Shown: piece after piece, positions 1 to 13,211 of the stretch | How the letters are laid out: the number at the start of each line of letters is the position of its first letter | Numbering within the stretch: the first letter of the stretch is position 1 | Assembly: GCA_947650365.1 (NCBI GenBank) | Contig: CANTAL010000096.1 | Span: 682,001 to 746,000 of the forward strand | Length of the DNA stretch: 64,000 bases | Source: Chamaelirium japonicum | Lineage: Eukaryota; Streptophyta; Magnoliopsida; Liliales; Melanthiaceae | Direction: 5' to 3' | Notes under the pieces: model-generated | Seen by the model: only the letters and a program-made list of their open reading frames with translations | Databases searched by the model: none | What the model was told of the DNA's origin: nothing | Position numbers and translations under genes: made by a program

Positions 1-3000
1 TTAGACTGGATCGTGCGAATGAATAAGAATAGATCATACGAATGAATTAGAATGGATCATACGAATTAATTAGAATGGATACATTCGTGCAAATGAATTA
101 GAATGGATTATATGAATGAATTAGAATTGATCATATGAATTAATTAGAATGGATCATACGAATGAATTAGAATGGATCATACGAATGAATTAGAATGGAT
201 CGTACGAATGAATTAGAATGGATACACTCGTGCGAATGAATTAGAATGGATTGTGCGAATGAATAAGAACAGATCGTGCGAATGAATTAGAATGGATCGT
301 ACGAATGAATTAGAATGGATCGTGCGAATGAATTAGAATGGATCGTACGAATGAATTAGAATAGATCGTACGAATGAACTAGAATGGATACATTCGTGCG
401 AATAAATTAGAATGGATCGTACGAATGAATTAGAACTGATCATACGAATGAATTAGAATGGATCTTACGAATGAATTAGAATGGATTGTACGAATGAATT
501 AGAATGGATCGTACGAATGAATTAGAATGGATACATTCGTGCGAATGAATTAGAATGGATCGGACGAATGAATTAGAATGGATCGTACGAATGAATTAGA
601 ATGGATCGTACGAATGAATTAGAATGGATCATACGAATAAATTAGAATGGATACATTCGTCCGAATGAATTAGAATGGATCATACAAATGAGTAAGAATG
701 GATCGTACGAATGAAATAGAATAGATTGTACGAATGAATTAGAATGGATCCTACGAATGAATTAGAATGGATCGTGTGGAAGAATTAGAATGGATTGTAT
801 GAATGAATTAGAATGGATCGTATGAATGAATTAGAATGGGTCGAGCGAATGAATTCGAATGGATCGTACAAATTCATTCTAATTCATTCATACAATCCAT
901 TCTAATTCTTTCACACGATCCATTCTAATTCATTCGTATGTTCCATTCTAATTCATTATAATTCATTCATACAATCCATTCTAATTCTTTCACACGATCC
1001 ATTCTAATTCATTCGTACGTTCCATTCTAATTCATTAGCACGATCCATGCTAATTCATTCGTTCGATCAATTCTAATTCATTAGCACGATCCATTCTAAT
1101 TCATTCGTACGATCCATTCTAATTCATTCGCACGATCCATTCTAATTCATTTATAGGATCCATTCTAATTCATTCATACGATCTATTCTAATTCTCTCGC
1201 ATGAATGTATACATTCTAATTCATTCGCACGAATATATCCATTCTAATTCATTCGTATGATCCATTCTAATTCATTCGTTCGATCCATTCTTACTCATTC
1301 GTATGATCCATTCTAATTCATTCGTACGATCCATTCTAATTCATATGCACAAAGGTATCCATTCTAATCCATTCGTAGGATCCATTCTAATCCATTCGTA
1401 CGATCCATTCTAATTCATTCGTGCGATCCATTCTAATTCATTCACTCGAATGTATCCATTCTAATCCATTCGTACGATCCATTCTAATCCATTTGTACGA
1501 TCCATTCTAATTCATTCCCTTGAATGTAACCATTCTAATTCATTCATTTGATCCATTTTAATTCATTCGTACGATCCATTCTAATTCATTCGTCCGATCC
1601 TTTCTAATTCATTCGCACGAATGTATCCATTCTAATTCATTCGATGAATGAGTAAGAATGGAATAAATTAGAATGAGTAAGAATGGATTCGTACGATCCT
1701 TTCTAATTCATTCGAATGAGTAAGAATAAATTAGAATGGATCATACGAATGAATTAGAATGGATCGTACGAATGAATTAGAATGGATCGTACGAATAAAT
1801 TAGAATGGATACATTCGTCCGAATGAATTAGAATAGATCATACGAATGAGTAAGAATGGATCGTACGAATGAAATAGAATAGATTGTACGAATGAATTAG
1901 AATGGATTCGTACGAATGAATTAGAATGGATACATTCGTGCGAATGAATTAGAATGGATCGTACCAATGAGTAAGAATGGATCGTACGAATGAAATAGAA
2001 TGGATTGTGCGAATGAATTAGAATGGATTGTACGAATGAATTAGAATGGATCGTGTGAAAGAATTAGAATGGATTGTATGAATGAATTAGAATAGATCGT
2101 ATGAATGAATTAGAATGGATCGTACGAATGAATTAGAATGGATCGTACGAATGAATTAGAATGGATCGTACGAATGAATTAGAATGGATATATTCGTGCG
2201 AATGAATTAGAATGGATACATTCTTGCGGAAGAATTAGAATAGATCGTATGAATGAATTAGAATGGATCCTATGAATGAATTAGAATGGATCATGCGAAT
2301 GAATTAGAATGGATCGTACGAATGTATTAGAATAGATCGTACGAATGAATTAGAATGGATCGTACAAAGGAATTAGAATGGATCGTACGAATGAATTAGA
2401 ATGGATATATTCTTGCAAATGAATTAGAATGGATCGTATGAATGTATTAGAATGGATCGTATGAGTGAATTAGAATGCATCGTATGAATGAATTAGAATG
2501 GATTGTATGAATGAATTAGAATGGATCGTATGAATGAATTAGAATGGATCATACGAATTAATTAGAATGGATCATACGAATGAATTAGAATAGATCGTAC
2601 GAATGAATTAGAATGGATACATTCGTGCGAATGAATTAGAATGGATTGTGCGAATTAATAAGAACAGATCGTGCGAATGAATTAGAATGGATCGTACGAA
2701 TGAATTAGAATGGATCGTGCGAATGAATTAGAATGGATCGTACAAATGAATTAGAATGGATACATTTGTACGAATGAATTAGAATGGATCGTACGAATGA
2801 ATTAGAATGGATCATATGAATGAATTAGAATGGATCGTACGAATTAATTAGAATGGATCGTGCGAATGAATTAGAATGGATCGTATGAATGAATTAGAAT
2901 GGATCATGTGAAAGAATTAGAATGGATCGTACGAATGAATTAGAATGGATCGTGCGAATAAATTAGAATAGATCGTACGAATGAATTAGAATAGATCGTG

Positions 3001-3215
3001 CTAATGAATTAGAATTGATCGAACGAATGAATTAGCATGGATTGAATGAAATGAATTAGAATGGATCGTACGAATGAATTAGAATGGATCGTGCGAATGA
3101 ATTAGAATGGATCGTACGAATGAATTAGAATGGATACATTTGTGCGAATGAATTAGAATGGATCGTATGAATGAATTAGAATGGATCGTGCAAATGAATT
3201 CGAATGGATCGTACG
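1..3215. repeat. Satellite blocks F/R/F at the left edge
   Basis: F runs from 1 to about 870, R to about 1643, then a mini-flip (F 1644-1687, R 1688-1713), then F to about 3215. Both F-to-R joints (about 870 and 3215) have the same form: GAATTCGAATGGATCGTAC, then ATTCATTCTAATTC. The 28-bp units in the first 700 bp begin their ACATTC at 81, 224, 390, 533 and 653, spaced 143, 166, 143 and 120, always 23n+28. A rare R-strand variant, AATGTAACC followed by a CATTTGATCC linker, lies near 1511-1555. Confidence 0.9.
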
Positions 3216-5868
3216 AATTCATTCTAATTCATTCATACAATCCATTTAAATTCTTTCACACGATCCATTCTAATTCTTTCGTACGTTCCATTCTAATTCA
3301 TTAGCACGATCCATGCTAATTTATTCGTTCGATCAATTCTAATTCATTAGCACGATCCATTCTAATTCATTCGTACGATCCATTCTAATTCATTCGCACG
3401 ATCCATTCTAATTCATTCGCACGAATATATCCATTCTAATTCATTCGTACGAATCCATTCTAATTCATTTATACAATGTATTCTATTTCATTCGTACGAT
3501 CCATTCTTACTCATTCGTATGATCCATTCTAATTCATTCGGACGAATGTATCCATTCTAATTTATTCGTACGATCCATTCTAATTCATTCGTACGATCAA
3601 TTCTAATTCATTCGTACGATCCAGTCTAATTCATTAGTCCGATCCATTCTAATTCATTCGCACGAATGTATCCATTCTAATTCATTCGTACGATCCATTC
3701 TAATTCATTCATACGATCCATTCTAATTCATTCGTAAGATCCATTCTAATTCATTCATACGATCCATTCTAATTCATTCGTACGATCCATTCTAATTCAT
3801 TCGCACGAATGTATTTATTCTAGTTCATTCGTGCGATCCATTCTAATTCATTCGTACGATCCATTCTAATTCATTCGCACGATCCATTCTAAGTCATTCG
3901 TACGATCCATTCTAATTCATTCATACGATCCATTCTAATTCATTCGTACGATCCATTCGAATTCATTCGCACAAATGTATCCATTCTAATTCATTCGTAC
4001 GATCCATTCTAATTCATTCGCACGATCCATTCTAATTCATTCGTACGATCCATTCTAATTCTTTCACACGATCCATTCTAATTCATTCGTATGATCCATT
4101 CTAATTCATTCGCACGATCCATTCTAATTCATTCGTACGATCCATTCTAATTCATTCATACGATCCATTCTAATTCATTCGTACGATCCATTCTAATTCT
4201 TTCGTACAAATGTATCCATTCGTACGATCCATTCTAATTCATTCGCACGAATGTATTTATTCTAGTTCATTCGTGCGATCCATTCTAATTCATTCGTACG
4301 ATCCATTCTAATTCATTCGCACGATCCATTCTAATTCATTCATACGATCCATTCTAATTCATTCGTACGATCCATTCTAATTCATTCGCACAAATGTATC
4401 CATTCTAATTCATTCGTACGATCCATTCTAATTCATTCGCACGATCCATTCTAATTCATTCGTACGATCCATTCTAATTCTTTCACACGATCCATTCTAA
4501 TTCATTCGTATGATCCATTCTAATTCATTCGCACGATCCATTCTAATTCATTCGTACGATCTATTCTAATTCATTCATACGATCCATTCTAATTCATTCG
4601 TACGATCCATTCTAATTCTTTCGCACAAATGTATCCATTCTAATTCATTCGTACAATCCATTCTAATTCATTCGTACGATCCATTCTAATTCATTCGTAT
4701 GATCCATTCTAATTAATTCGTATGATCCATTCTAATTCATTCGTACGATCCATTCTAATTCATTCATACAATCCATTCTAATTCATTCACACGAATGTAT
4801 CCATTCTAATTAATTCGTACGATCCATTCTAATTCATTCGTATGATCTATTCTTATTCATTCGCACGATTTAGTCTAATTGATTCGCACGATCCATTCTA
4901 ATTCATTCGCACGAATGTATCCATTCTAATTCATTCGTACGATCCATTCTAATTCATTAATATGATCCATTCTAATTAATTCGTACGATCCATTCTAATT
5001 CATATGAACAAAGGTATCCATTCTAATTCATTCGCACGAAAGAATTAGAATGGATTGTATGAAAGAATTAGAATGGATCGTGCGAATGAATTAGAATGGA
5101 TCGTACGAAGGAATTAGAATGGATCGTACGAATGAGTAAGAATGGATCGTACGAATGAATTAGAATGGATCATATGAATGAATTAGAATAGATCATACGA
5201 ATTAATTAGAATGGATCGTACGAATGAATTAGAATGGATCGTACGAATGAATTAGAATGGATACATTCGTGCGAATGAATTAGAATGGATCGTACGAATG
5301 AATTAGAATGGATCGTACGAATGAATTAGAATGGATACATTTGTGCGAATGAATTTGAATGGATCGTACGAATGAATTAGAATCGATCGTACGAATGAAC
5401 TAGAATGGATACATTCGTGCGAATGAATTAGAATGGATCGTACGAATGAATTAGAATGGATCGTACGAATGAATTAGAATGGATCTTACGAATGAATTAG
5501 AATGGATCGTACGAATGAATTAGAATGGATACATTCGTGCGAATGAATTAGAATGGATCGGACGAATGAATTAGAATGGATCGTACGAATGAATTAGAAT
5601 GGATCATACGAATGAATTAGAATGGATCGTACGAATAAATTAGAATGGATATATTCGTCCGAATGAATTAGAATGGATCATACGAATGAGTAAGAATGGA
5701 TCGTACGAATAAAATAGAATAGATTGTACGAATGAATTAGAATGGATCCTACGAATGAATTAGAATGGATCGTGTGAAAGAATTAGAATGGATTTTATGA
5801 ATGAATTAGAATGGATCTTATGAATGAATTAGAATGGATCGTGCGAATGAATTCGAATAGATCGTACG
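3216..5868. repeat. Satellite blocks R then F; left part of a copy pair with about 38.3-41.1 kb
   Basis: R runs to about 5038 and F to about 5868. The R block contains a local tandem duplication of about 0.44 kb: the rare variant GTATTTATTCTAGTTC starts at 3811 and again at 4253, followed by the same series of variants with one monomer fewer. Near 4690-5030 a marker series appears (AATTAATTCGTATG, then a TTTAGTCTAATTGATTC unit, then CATTAATATGATCC, then CATATGAACAAAGG). The same series recurs near 21.2, 22.1 and 39.6 kb. Confidence 0.85.
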
Positions 5869-7731
5869 AATTCATTCTATTTCATTCGTACGATCCATTC
5901 TAATTCATATGCACAAAGGTATCTATTCTAATTCATTCGTACGGTCCATTCTAATTCAGGATCGTACGAATGAATTAGAATGGATACATTCGTGCGAATG
6001 AATTAGAATTGATCATACGAATGAGTAAGAATGGATCGAATGAATGAATTAGAATGGATCGTACGAATGAATTAGAATGGATCAAATAAATGAATTAGAA
6101 GGGTTACATTCATGCGAATGAATTAGAATCGATCGTACGAATGAAGTAGAATGGATCGTCTGAATGAATTAGAATGGATACATTCGTGCGAATGAATTAG
6201 AATAGATCGTATGAATGAATTAGAATAGATTGTGCGAATGAATTAGAATGGATCGTACGAATGAATTAGAATGGATACATTCGTGCGAATAAATTAAAAT
6301 GGATTGTATGAATGAATTAGAATGGATCGTACGAATGAATTAGAATGGATCGTACGAATGAATTAGAATAGATTGCGCGAATGAATTAGAATGGATCGTG
6401 CGAATGAAATAGAATGGATAAAAATGAATTAGAATGGATCATACGAATGAATTAGAATAACGATCCATTCTTACTCATTCGTATGATCCATTCTAATTTA
6501 TTCGCACGAATGTATCCATTCTAATTCATTCGTACGGTCCATTCTAATTCATTCGCACAATCCATTCTATTTCATTCGTACGGTCCATTCTTACTCATTC
6601 GTATGATCCATTATGGATACATTCGTGCGAATGAATTAGAATGGATCATACGAATGAGTAAGAATGGATCGTACGAATGAAATAGAATGGATTGTGCGAA
6701 TGAATTAGAATGGATCATACGAATGAATTAGAATGGATCGTGTGAAAGAATTAGAATGGATTGTATGAATGAATTAGAATAGATCGTATGAATGAATTAG
6801 AATGGATCGTACGAATGAATTAGAATGGATTGTACGAATGAATTAGAATTGATCGTACGAATGAATTAGAATGGATACATTCGCGAATGAATTAGAATGG
6901 ATCGTACGAATGAATTAGAATGGATCGTATGAATGAATTAGAATGAATCTTACGAATGAATTAGAATTGATCGTACGAATGAATTAGAATGGATCGTACG
7001 ATTGAATTAGAATGGATACATTTGTGCGAATGAATTAGAATGGATCGTACGAATGAATTAGAATGGATCGTCATTCATACGATCCATTCTAATTCATTCG
7101 CACGAATGTATCCATTCTAATTCATTCATACGATCCATTCTACTTCATTCGTACTATCCGTTCTAATTCACTCATACGATCCATTCTAATTCATTCATAC
7201 GATCCATTCTAATTCATTTGCACAAATATATCCATTCTAATTCATTCGTACGATCCATTCTAATTCCTTCGTAAGATCCATTCTAATTCCTTCGTACGAT
7301 CCATTCTAGTTACTTCGTACGATCCATTCTATTTCTTTCGTATGATCCATTCTAATTCCTTCGTACGATCCATTCGAATTCCTTCGTATCCATTCTAATT
7401 CACTCATACGATCCATTCTAATTCATTCATACGATCTATTCTAATTCATTCGTCCGATCCATTCTAATTCATTCGCACGAATGTATCCATTCTAATTCAT
7501 TTGTACGATCCATTCTAATTCATTCGTAACATCCATTCTAATTCATTCGTACGATCCATTCTAATTCATTCGTACGATCCATTCTAATTCATTCGCACGA
7601 GTGTATCCATTCTAGTTCATTCGTACGATCCATTCTAATTCATTCGTACGATCCATTCTAATTCATTTGCACGATCCATTCTAATTCATTCATACGATCC
7701 ATTCTAATTCATTCGCACAAATGTATCCATT
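5869..7731. repeat. Densely flipping satellite cassette (R/F/R/F/R)
   Basis: Five blocks follow in quick order: R to about 5958, F to about 6459, R to about 6612, F to about 7070, R to about 7731. The lengths (about 90, 501, 153, 458 and 661 bp) and the joint sequences match the series at 41150-43194 (about 91, 500, 170, 412 and 872 bp). Shared joints include CTAATTCAGGATCGTACG (5958 and 41240), CCATTATGGATACATTC (6612 and 41910), GGATCGTCATTCATACG (7070 and 42322) and CCATTATGAATGAATTAG (7731 and 43194). Confidence 0.88.
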
Positions 7732-10454
7732 ATGAATGAATTAGAATGGATCGTGCAAATGAATTCGAATGGATCGCATGATCCATTCGAATAGAATGGA
7801 TCGTATGAATGAATTAAAATGGATCGGGCGAATGAATTAGAATGGATTGTAGGAATGAATTAGATTGGATCGTATGAATGAATTAGAATGGATCGTATGA
7901 ATGAATTGGAATGGATCGTGCGAATGAATTAGAATGGATCGTACGAATGAATTAGAATGGATCGTACGAATGAATTAGAATGGATCATACGAATGAATTA
8001 GAATGGATCGTGCGAATGAATTAGAATGGATCATACGAATGAATAAGAATGGATCGAACGAATGAATTAGAATGGATCGTACGAATGAATTAGAATGGAT
8101 CAAATGAATGAATTAGAATGAATTAGAATGAAATAGAATGGATCGTACGAATGAATTAGAATGGATTATACGAATGAATTAGAATAGATCGTACGAATGA
8201 ATTAGAATGGATCGTACGAAGGAATTAGAATGGATCGTACGAATGAATTAGAATGGATATATTCGTGCAAATGAATTAGAATGGATCGTATAAATGTATT
8301 AGAATGGATCGTATGAGTGAATTAGAATGGATCGTACGAATGAATTAGAATGGATCGTATGAATGAATTAGAATGGATACATTCGTGTGAATGAATTAGA
8401 ATGGATCGTATGAATGAATTAGAATAGATTTTGTGAATGAATTAGAACTGATCGTACGAATGAATTAGAATGGATACATTCGTGCGAATGAATTAGAATG
8501 GATTGTATGAATGAATTAGAATGGATCGTACGAATGAATTAGAATGGATCGTATGAGTGTATTAGAATGGATCGAAGGAATTAGAATTGATCGTACGAAG
8601 GAATTAGAATGGATCATACGAATGAAATAGAATGGATCGTACGAATGAATTAGAATGGATCGTACGAATGAATTAGCATAGATCATATGAATTAATTAGA
8701 ATGGATCGTGCGATTGAATTCGAACGAATGTATCCATTCTAATTCATTCGCACGAATGTATCCATTCTAATTCATTCGTACGATCCATTCTAATTCATTC
8801 GTACGATCCATTCTAATTCATTCAGACGATCTATTCTATTTCATTCATACAATCCAGTCTAATTCTTTCACACGATCCATTCTAATTCATTCGTACGATC
8901 CATTCTAATTCATTCACACAATCCATTCTATTTCATTCGTACGATCCATTCTTACTCATTGGTACGATCCATTCTAATTCATTCGCACGAATGTATCCAT
9001 TCTAATTCATTCGTATGAATCCATTCTAATTCATTCGTACAATCTATTCTATTTCATTCGTACGATCCATTCTTACTCATTCGTATGATCCATTCTAATT
9101 CATTCGGACGAATATATCCATTCTAATTTATTCGTACGATCCATTCTAATTCATTCGTACGATCCATTCTAATTCATTCGTCTGATCCATTCTAATTCAT
9201 TCGCACGAATGTATCCATTCTAATTCATTCGTACGGTCCATTCTAATTCATTCGCACAATCCATTCTATTTCATTCGTACGATCCATTCTTACTCATTCG
9301 TATGATCCATTATGGATACATTCGTGCGAATGAATTAGAATGGATCATACGAATGAGTAAGAATGGATCGTACGAATGAAATAGAATGGATTGTGCGAAT
9401 GAATTAGAATGGATAGTACGAATGAATTAGAATGGATCGTGTGAAAGAATTAGAATGGATTGTATGAATGAATTAGAATGGATCGTACGAATGAATTAGA
9501 ATGGATTGTATGAGTGAATTAGAATGGATACGAAGGAATTAGAATAGATCGTACGAAGGAATTAGAATGGATCATACGAATAAAATAGAATGGATCGTAC
9601 GAAGGAATTAGAATGGATCGTACGAAGGAATTAGAATGGATCGTACGAATGAATTAGAATGGATGTATTCGTGCAAATGAATTAGAATGGATCGTATGAA
9701 TGAATTAGAATGGATCGTATGAGTGAATTAGAATGGATAGTACGAATGAAGTAGAATGGATCGTATGAATGAATTAGAATGGATACATTCGTGCGAATGA
9801 ATTAGAATGGATTGTATGAATAAATTAGAATAGATTGTGCGAATGAATTAGAATGGATCGTACGAATGAATTAGAATGGATACATTTGCGAATAAATTAG
9901 AATAGATTGTATGAATGAATTAGAATGGATCGTACGAATGAATTAGAATGGATCGTTCGAATGAATTAGAATAGATTGCGCGAATGAATTAGAATGGATC
10001 GTACGAATGAATTAGAATGGATCATACGAAGGAATTAAAATGGATCGTACGAATGAATTAGAATGGATCGTACGAATGAATTAGAATGGATCGTACGAAG
10101 GAATTAGAATGGATCGTACGAATGAATTAGAATGGATCGTACGATTGAATGAGAATGGATCATACGAATGAGTAAGAATGGATTAGAATGGATTGTGCGA
10201 ATGAATTAGAATGGATCGTACGAATAAATTAGAATGGATACTTTCGTCCGAATGAATTAGAATGGATCATACGAATGAGTAAGAATGGATCGTACGAATG
10301 AAATAGAATAAATTGTACGAATGAATTAGAATGGATCCTACGAATGAATTAGAATTGATCGTGTGAAATAATTAGAATAGATTGTATGAATGAATTAGAA
10401 TGGATCGTATGAATGAATTAGAATGGATCGTGCGAATGAATTCGAATGGATCGT
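7732..10454. repeat. Satellite blocks F/R/F
   Basis: F runs to about 8722 and carries a short hairpin at 7763-7792. R runs to about 9310 and F to about 10454. Several units use the core GAAGGAATTAGAAT, near 8571-8600 and 9530-9620, and the same series is found near 44.02-44.1 kb. The last F-to-R joint is the palindrome GGATCGTACGATCC, perfect over 22 bp at 10444-10465. Confidence 0.85.
7763..7792. repeat. 13-bp inverted repeat with GCAT loop
   Basis: Arms 7763-7775 (ATTCGAATGGATC) and 7780-7792 are perfect reverse complements separated by GCAT. The structure comes from a partial monomer inversion inside F sequence. An identical hairpin stands at 43227-43256. At 25404-25415 and 32018-32029 a related GATC-GCAT-GATC form has lost most of the arm pairing. 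Confidence 0.85.
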
Positions 10455-13211
10455 ACGATCCATTCTAATTCATTCATACAATCCATTCTAATTCATTCGC
10501 ACTAATGTATCCATTCTAATCCATTCGAACAATCCATTCTAATCCATTCGTACGATCCATTCTAATTCATTCGCATGAATGTAACCATTCTAATTCATTC
10601 ATTTGATTCATTCTCATTCATTTGTACGATCCATTCTAATTCATTCGTCCGATCTATTCTAATTCATTCGCACGAATGTATCCATTATAATTCATTCGTA
10701 CGATCCATTCTAATTCATTCGTACGATCCATTCTAATTCATTCGTAAGATCCATTCTAATTCATTCCTACGATCCATTCTAATTTATTCGTACGATCCAT
10801 TCTAATTCATTCGTACGATCTATTCTAATTCATTCGCACGAATGTAACCATTCTAATTCATTCATACGATCCGTATGAGCTATTCTAATTCATTCGTACG
10901 ATCCATTCTAATTCATTCGTACGATCCATTGTAATTCATTCATACAATCCATTTAGATTCATTCGCACAAATTTATCCATTCAAATTCATTCGTACGATC
11001 CAGTCTAATTCATTCGTACGATCCATTCTAATTCATTCGCACGAATATATCCATTCTAATTCTTTCGTACGATGCATTCTAATTCATTCGTACGATCCAT
11101 TCTAATTCATTCTCACAAATGTATCCATTCTAATTCATTCGTACGATCCATTCTAATTCATTCCTACGACCTATTCTAATTCATTCGCTCGAATGTATCC
11201 ATTTTAATTCATTCGTACGATCCATTCTAATTTATTCGTACGATCTAATTCATTCGTACGATCCATTCTAATTCATTCGTACGATCGATTCTAATTCATT
11301 CGGACTATCCATTCTAATTCATTCGTACGATCCATTCTAATTCATTCGTATGATCTATTCTAATTTATTCGTTCAAATATATCCATTCTAATTCATTCGT
11401 ACGATCCATTCTAATTCATTCGCACGATCCATTCTAATTCATTCGCACAAATGTATCCATTCTAATTCATTTGCACATCCATTCTAATTCATTCCTATGA
11501 TCTATTCTAATGCATTCGTACGATCCATTCTAATGAATTCTAATTCATTCGTACGATCCATTCTACGATCCATTCTTATTCATTCGTATATTCCATTCTA
11601 ATTCATTAGCACGATCCATGCTAATGAATTAGAATGGATCGTACGATCCAATCTAATTCATTCATACGATCCATTCTTACTCATTGTATGATCCATTCTA
11701 ATTCATTCGTACGATCCATTTCAATTCATTCGTACAATCCATTCTAATTCCTTCTTACGATCCATTCTAATTCATTCGTCCGATCCATTCTAATTCTTTT
11801 GCGTAATCTATTCTAATTCTTTCGTACGATCCATTCTAATTCATTCGTACGATCCATTCTAATTCATTCATACAATCCATTCTAATTTATTCGCACGAAT
11901 GTATCCATTCTAATTCATTTGTATGATCCATTCTAATTCATTCGCACAATCTATTCTAATTCATTCATACGTTCCATTCTAATTCATTCGCACGAATGTA
12001 TCCATTCTAATTCATTCATACGATCCATTCTACTTCATTCGTACTATCCGTTCTAATTCACTCATACGATCCATTCTAATTCATTCATACGATCCATTCT
12101 AATTCATTTGCACGAATATATCCATTCTAATTCATTCGTACGATCCATTCTAATTCCTTCGTACGATCCATTCTAATTCCTTCGTACCATTCTAATTCCT
12201 TCGTACGATCCATTCTAATTCCTTCGTTCGATCCATTCTATTTCATTCGTATGATCCATTCTAATTCCTTCGTATGATCCATTCTAATTCCTTCGTATCC
12301 ATTCTAATTCACTCATACGATCCATTCTAATTCATTCGTACGAATGTATCCATTCTAATTCATTCGTACGATCAGTTCTAATTCATTCACAAAATCTATT
12401 CTAATTCATTCATACGATCCATTCTAATTCATTAACACATGTATCCATTCTAATTCATTCATACGATCCATTCTAATTCATTCGTACGATCCATTCTAAT
12501 TCACTCATACGATCCATTCTAATACATTCATACGATCCATTCTAATTCATTTGCACGAATATATCCATTCTAATTCATTCGTACGATCCATTCTAATTCC
12601 TTCGCACGAATGTATCCATTCTAATTCATTCGTACGATCAGTTCTAATTCATTCGTACGATCCATTCTAATTCATTCATACAATCCATTCTAATTCATTC
12701 GCACGAATGTATCCATTCTAATTCATTCGTACGATCAGTTCTAATTCATTCACAAAATCTATTCTAATTCATTCATACGATCCATTCTAATTCATTCATA
12801 CGATCCATTCTAATTCACTCATACGATCCATTCTAATACATCCATACGATCCATTCTAATTCATTTGCACGAATATATCCATTCTAATTCATTCGTACGA
12901 TCCATTCTAATTCCTTCGTATGATCCATTCTAATTCATTCGTACGATCTATTCTAATTCATTCGTACGATCCATTCTAATTCATTCGTACGATCCATTCT
13001 AATACCTTCGTACGATCCATTCTAATTCATTCGTACGATCCATTCTAATTCATTCATACAATCCATTCTAATTCTTTCACACGATCCATTCTAATTCATT
13101 CGTACGATCCATTCTAATTCATTCGTGCAATCCATTCTATTTCATTCGTACGATCCATTCTTACTCATTCGTACGATCCATTGTAATTCATTCACACGAA
13201 TGTATCCATTC
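10455..13211. repeat. Longest R block, with a one-monomer inversion
   Basis: About 2.76 kb runs in R orientation apart from a one-monomer flip to F at about 11622-11643. A distinctive series (CACTCATACGATCC, then CATTTGCACGAATATATCC, then ATTCCTTCG) occurs three times, starting near 12059, 12502 and 12815, so there is local duplication of about 0.3-0.45 kb. The series also appears near 7.17, 42.4, 46.8, 47.3, 51.6 and 53.6 kb, which makes it a useful tracer of copied segments. Confidence 0.85.
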
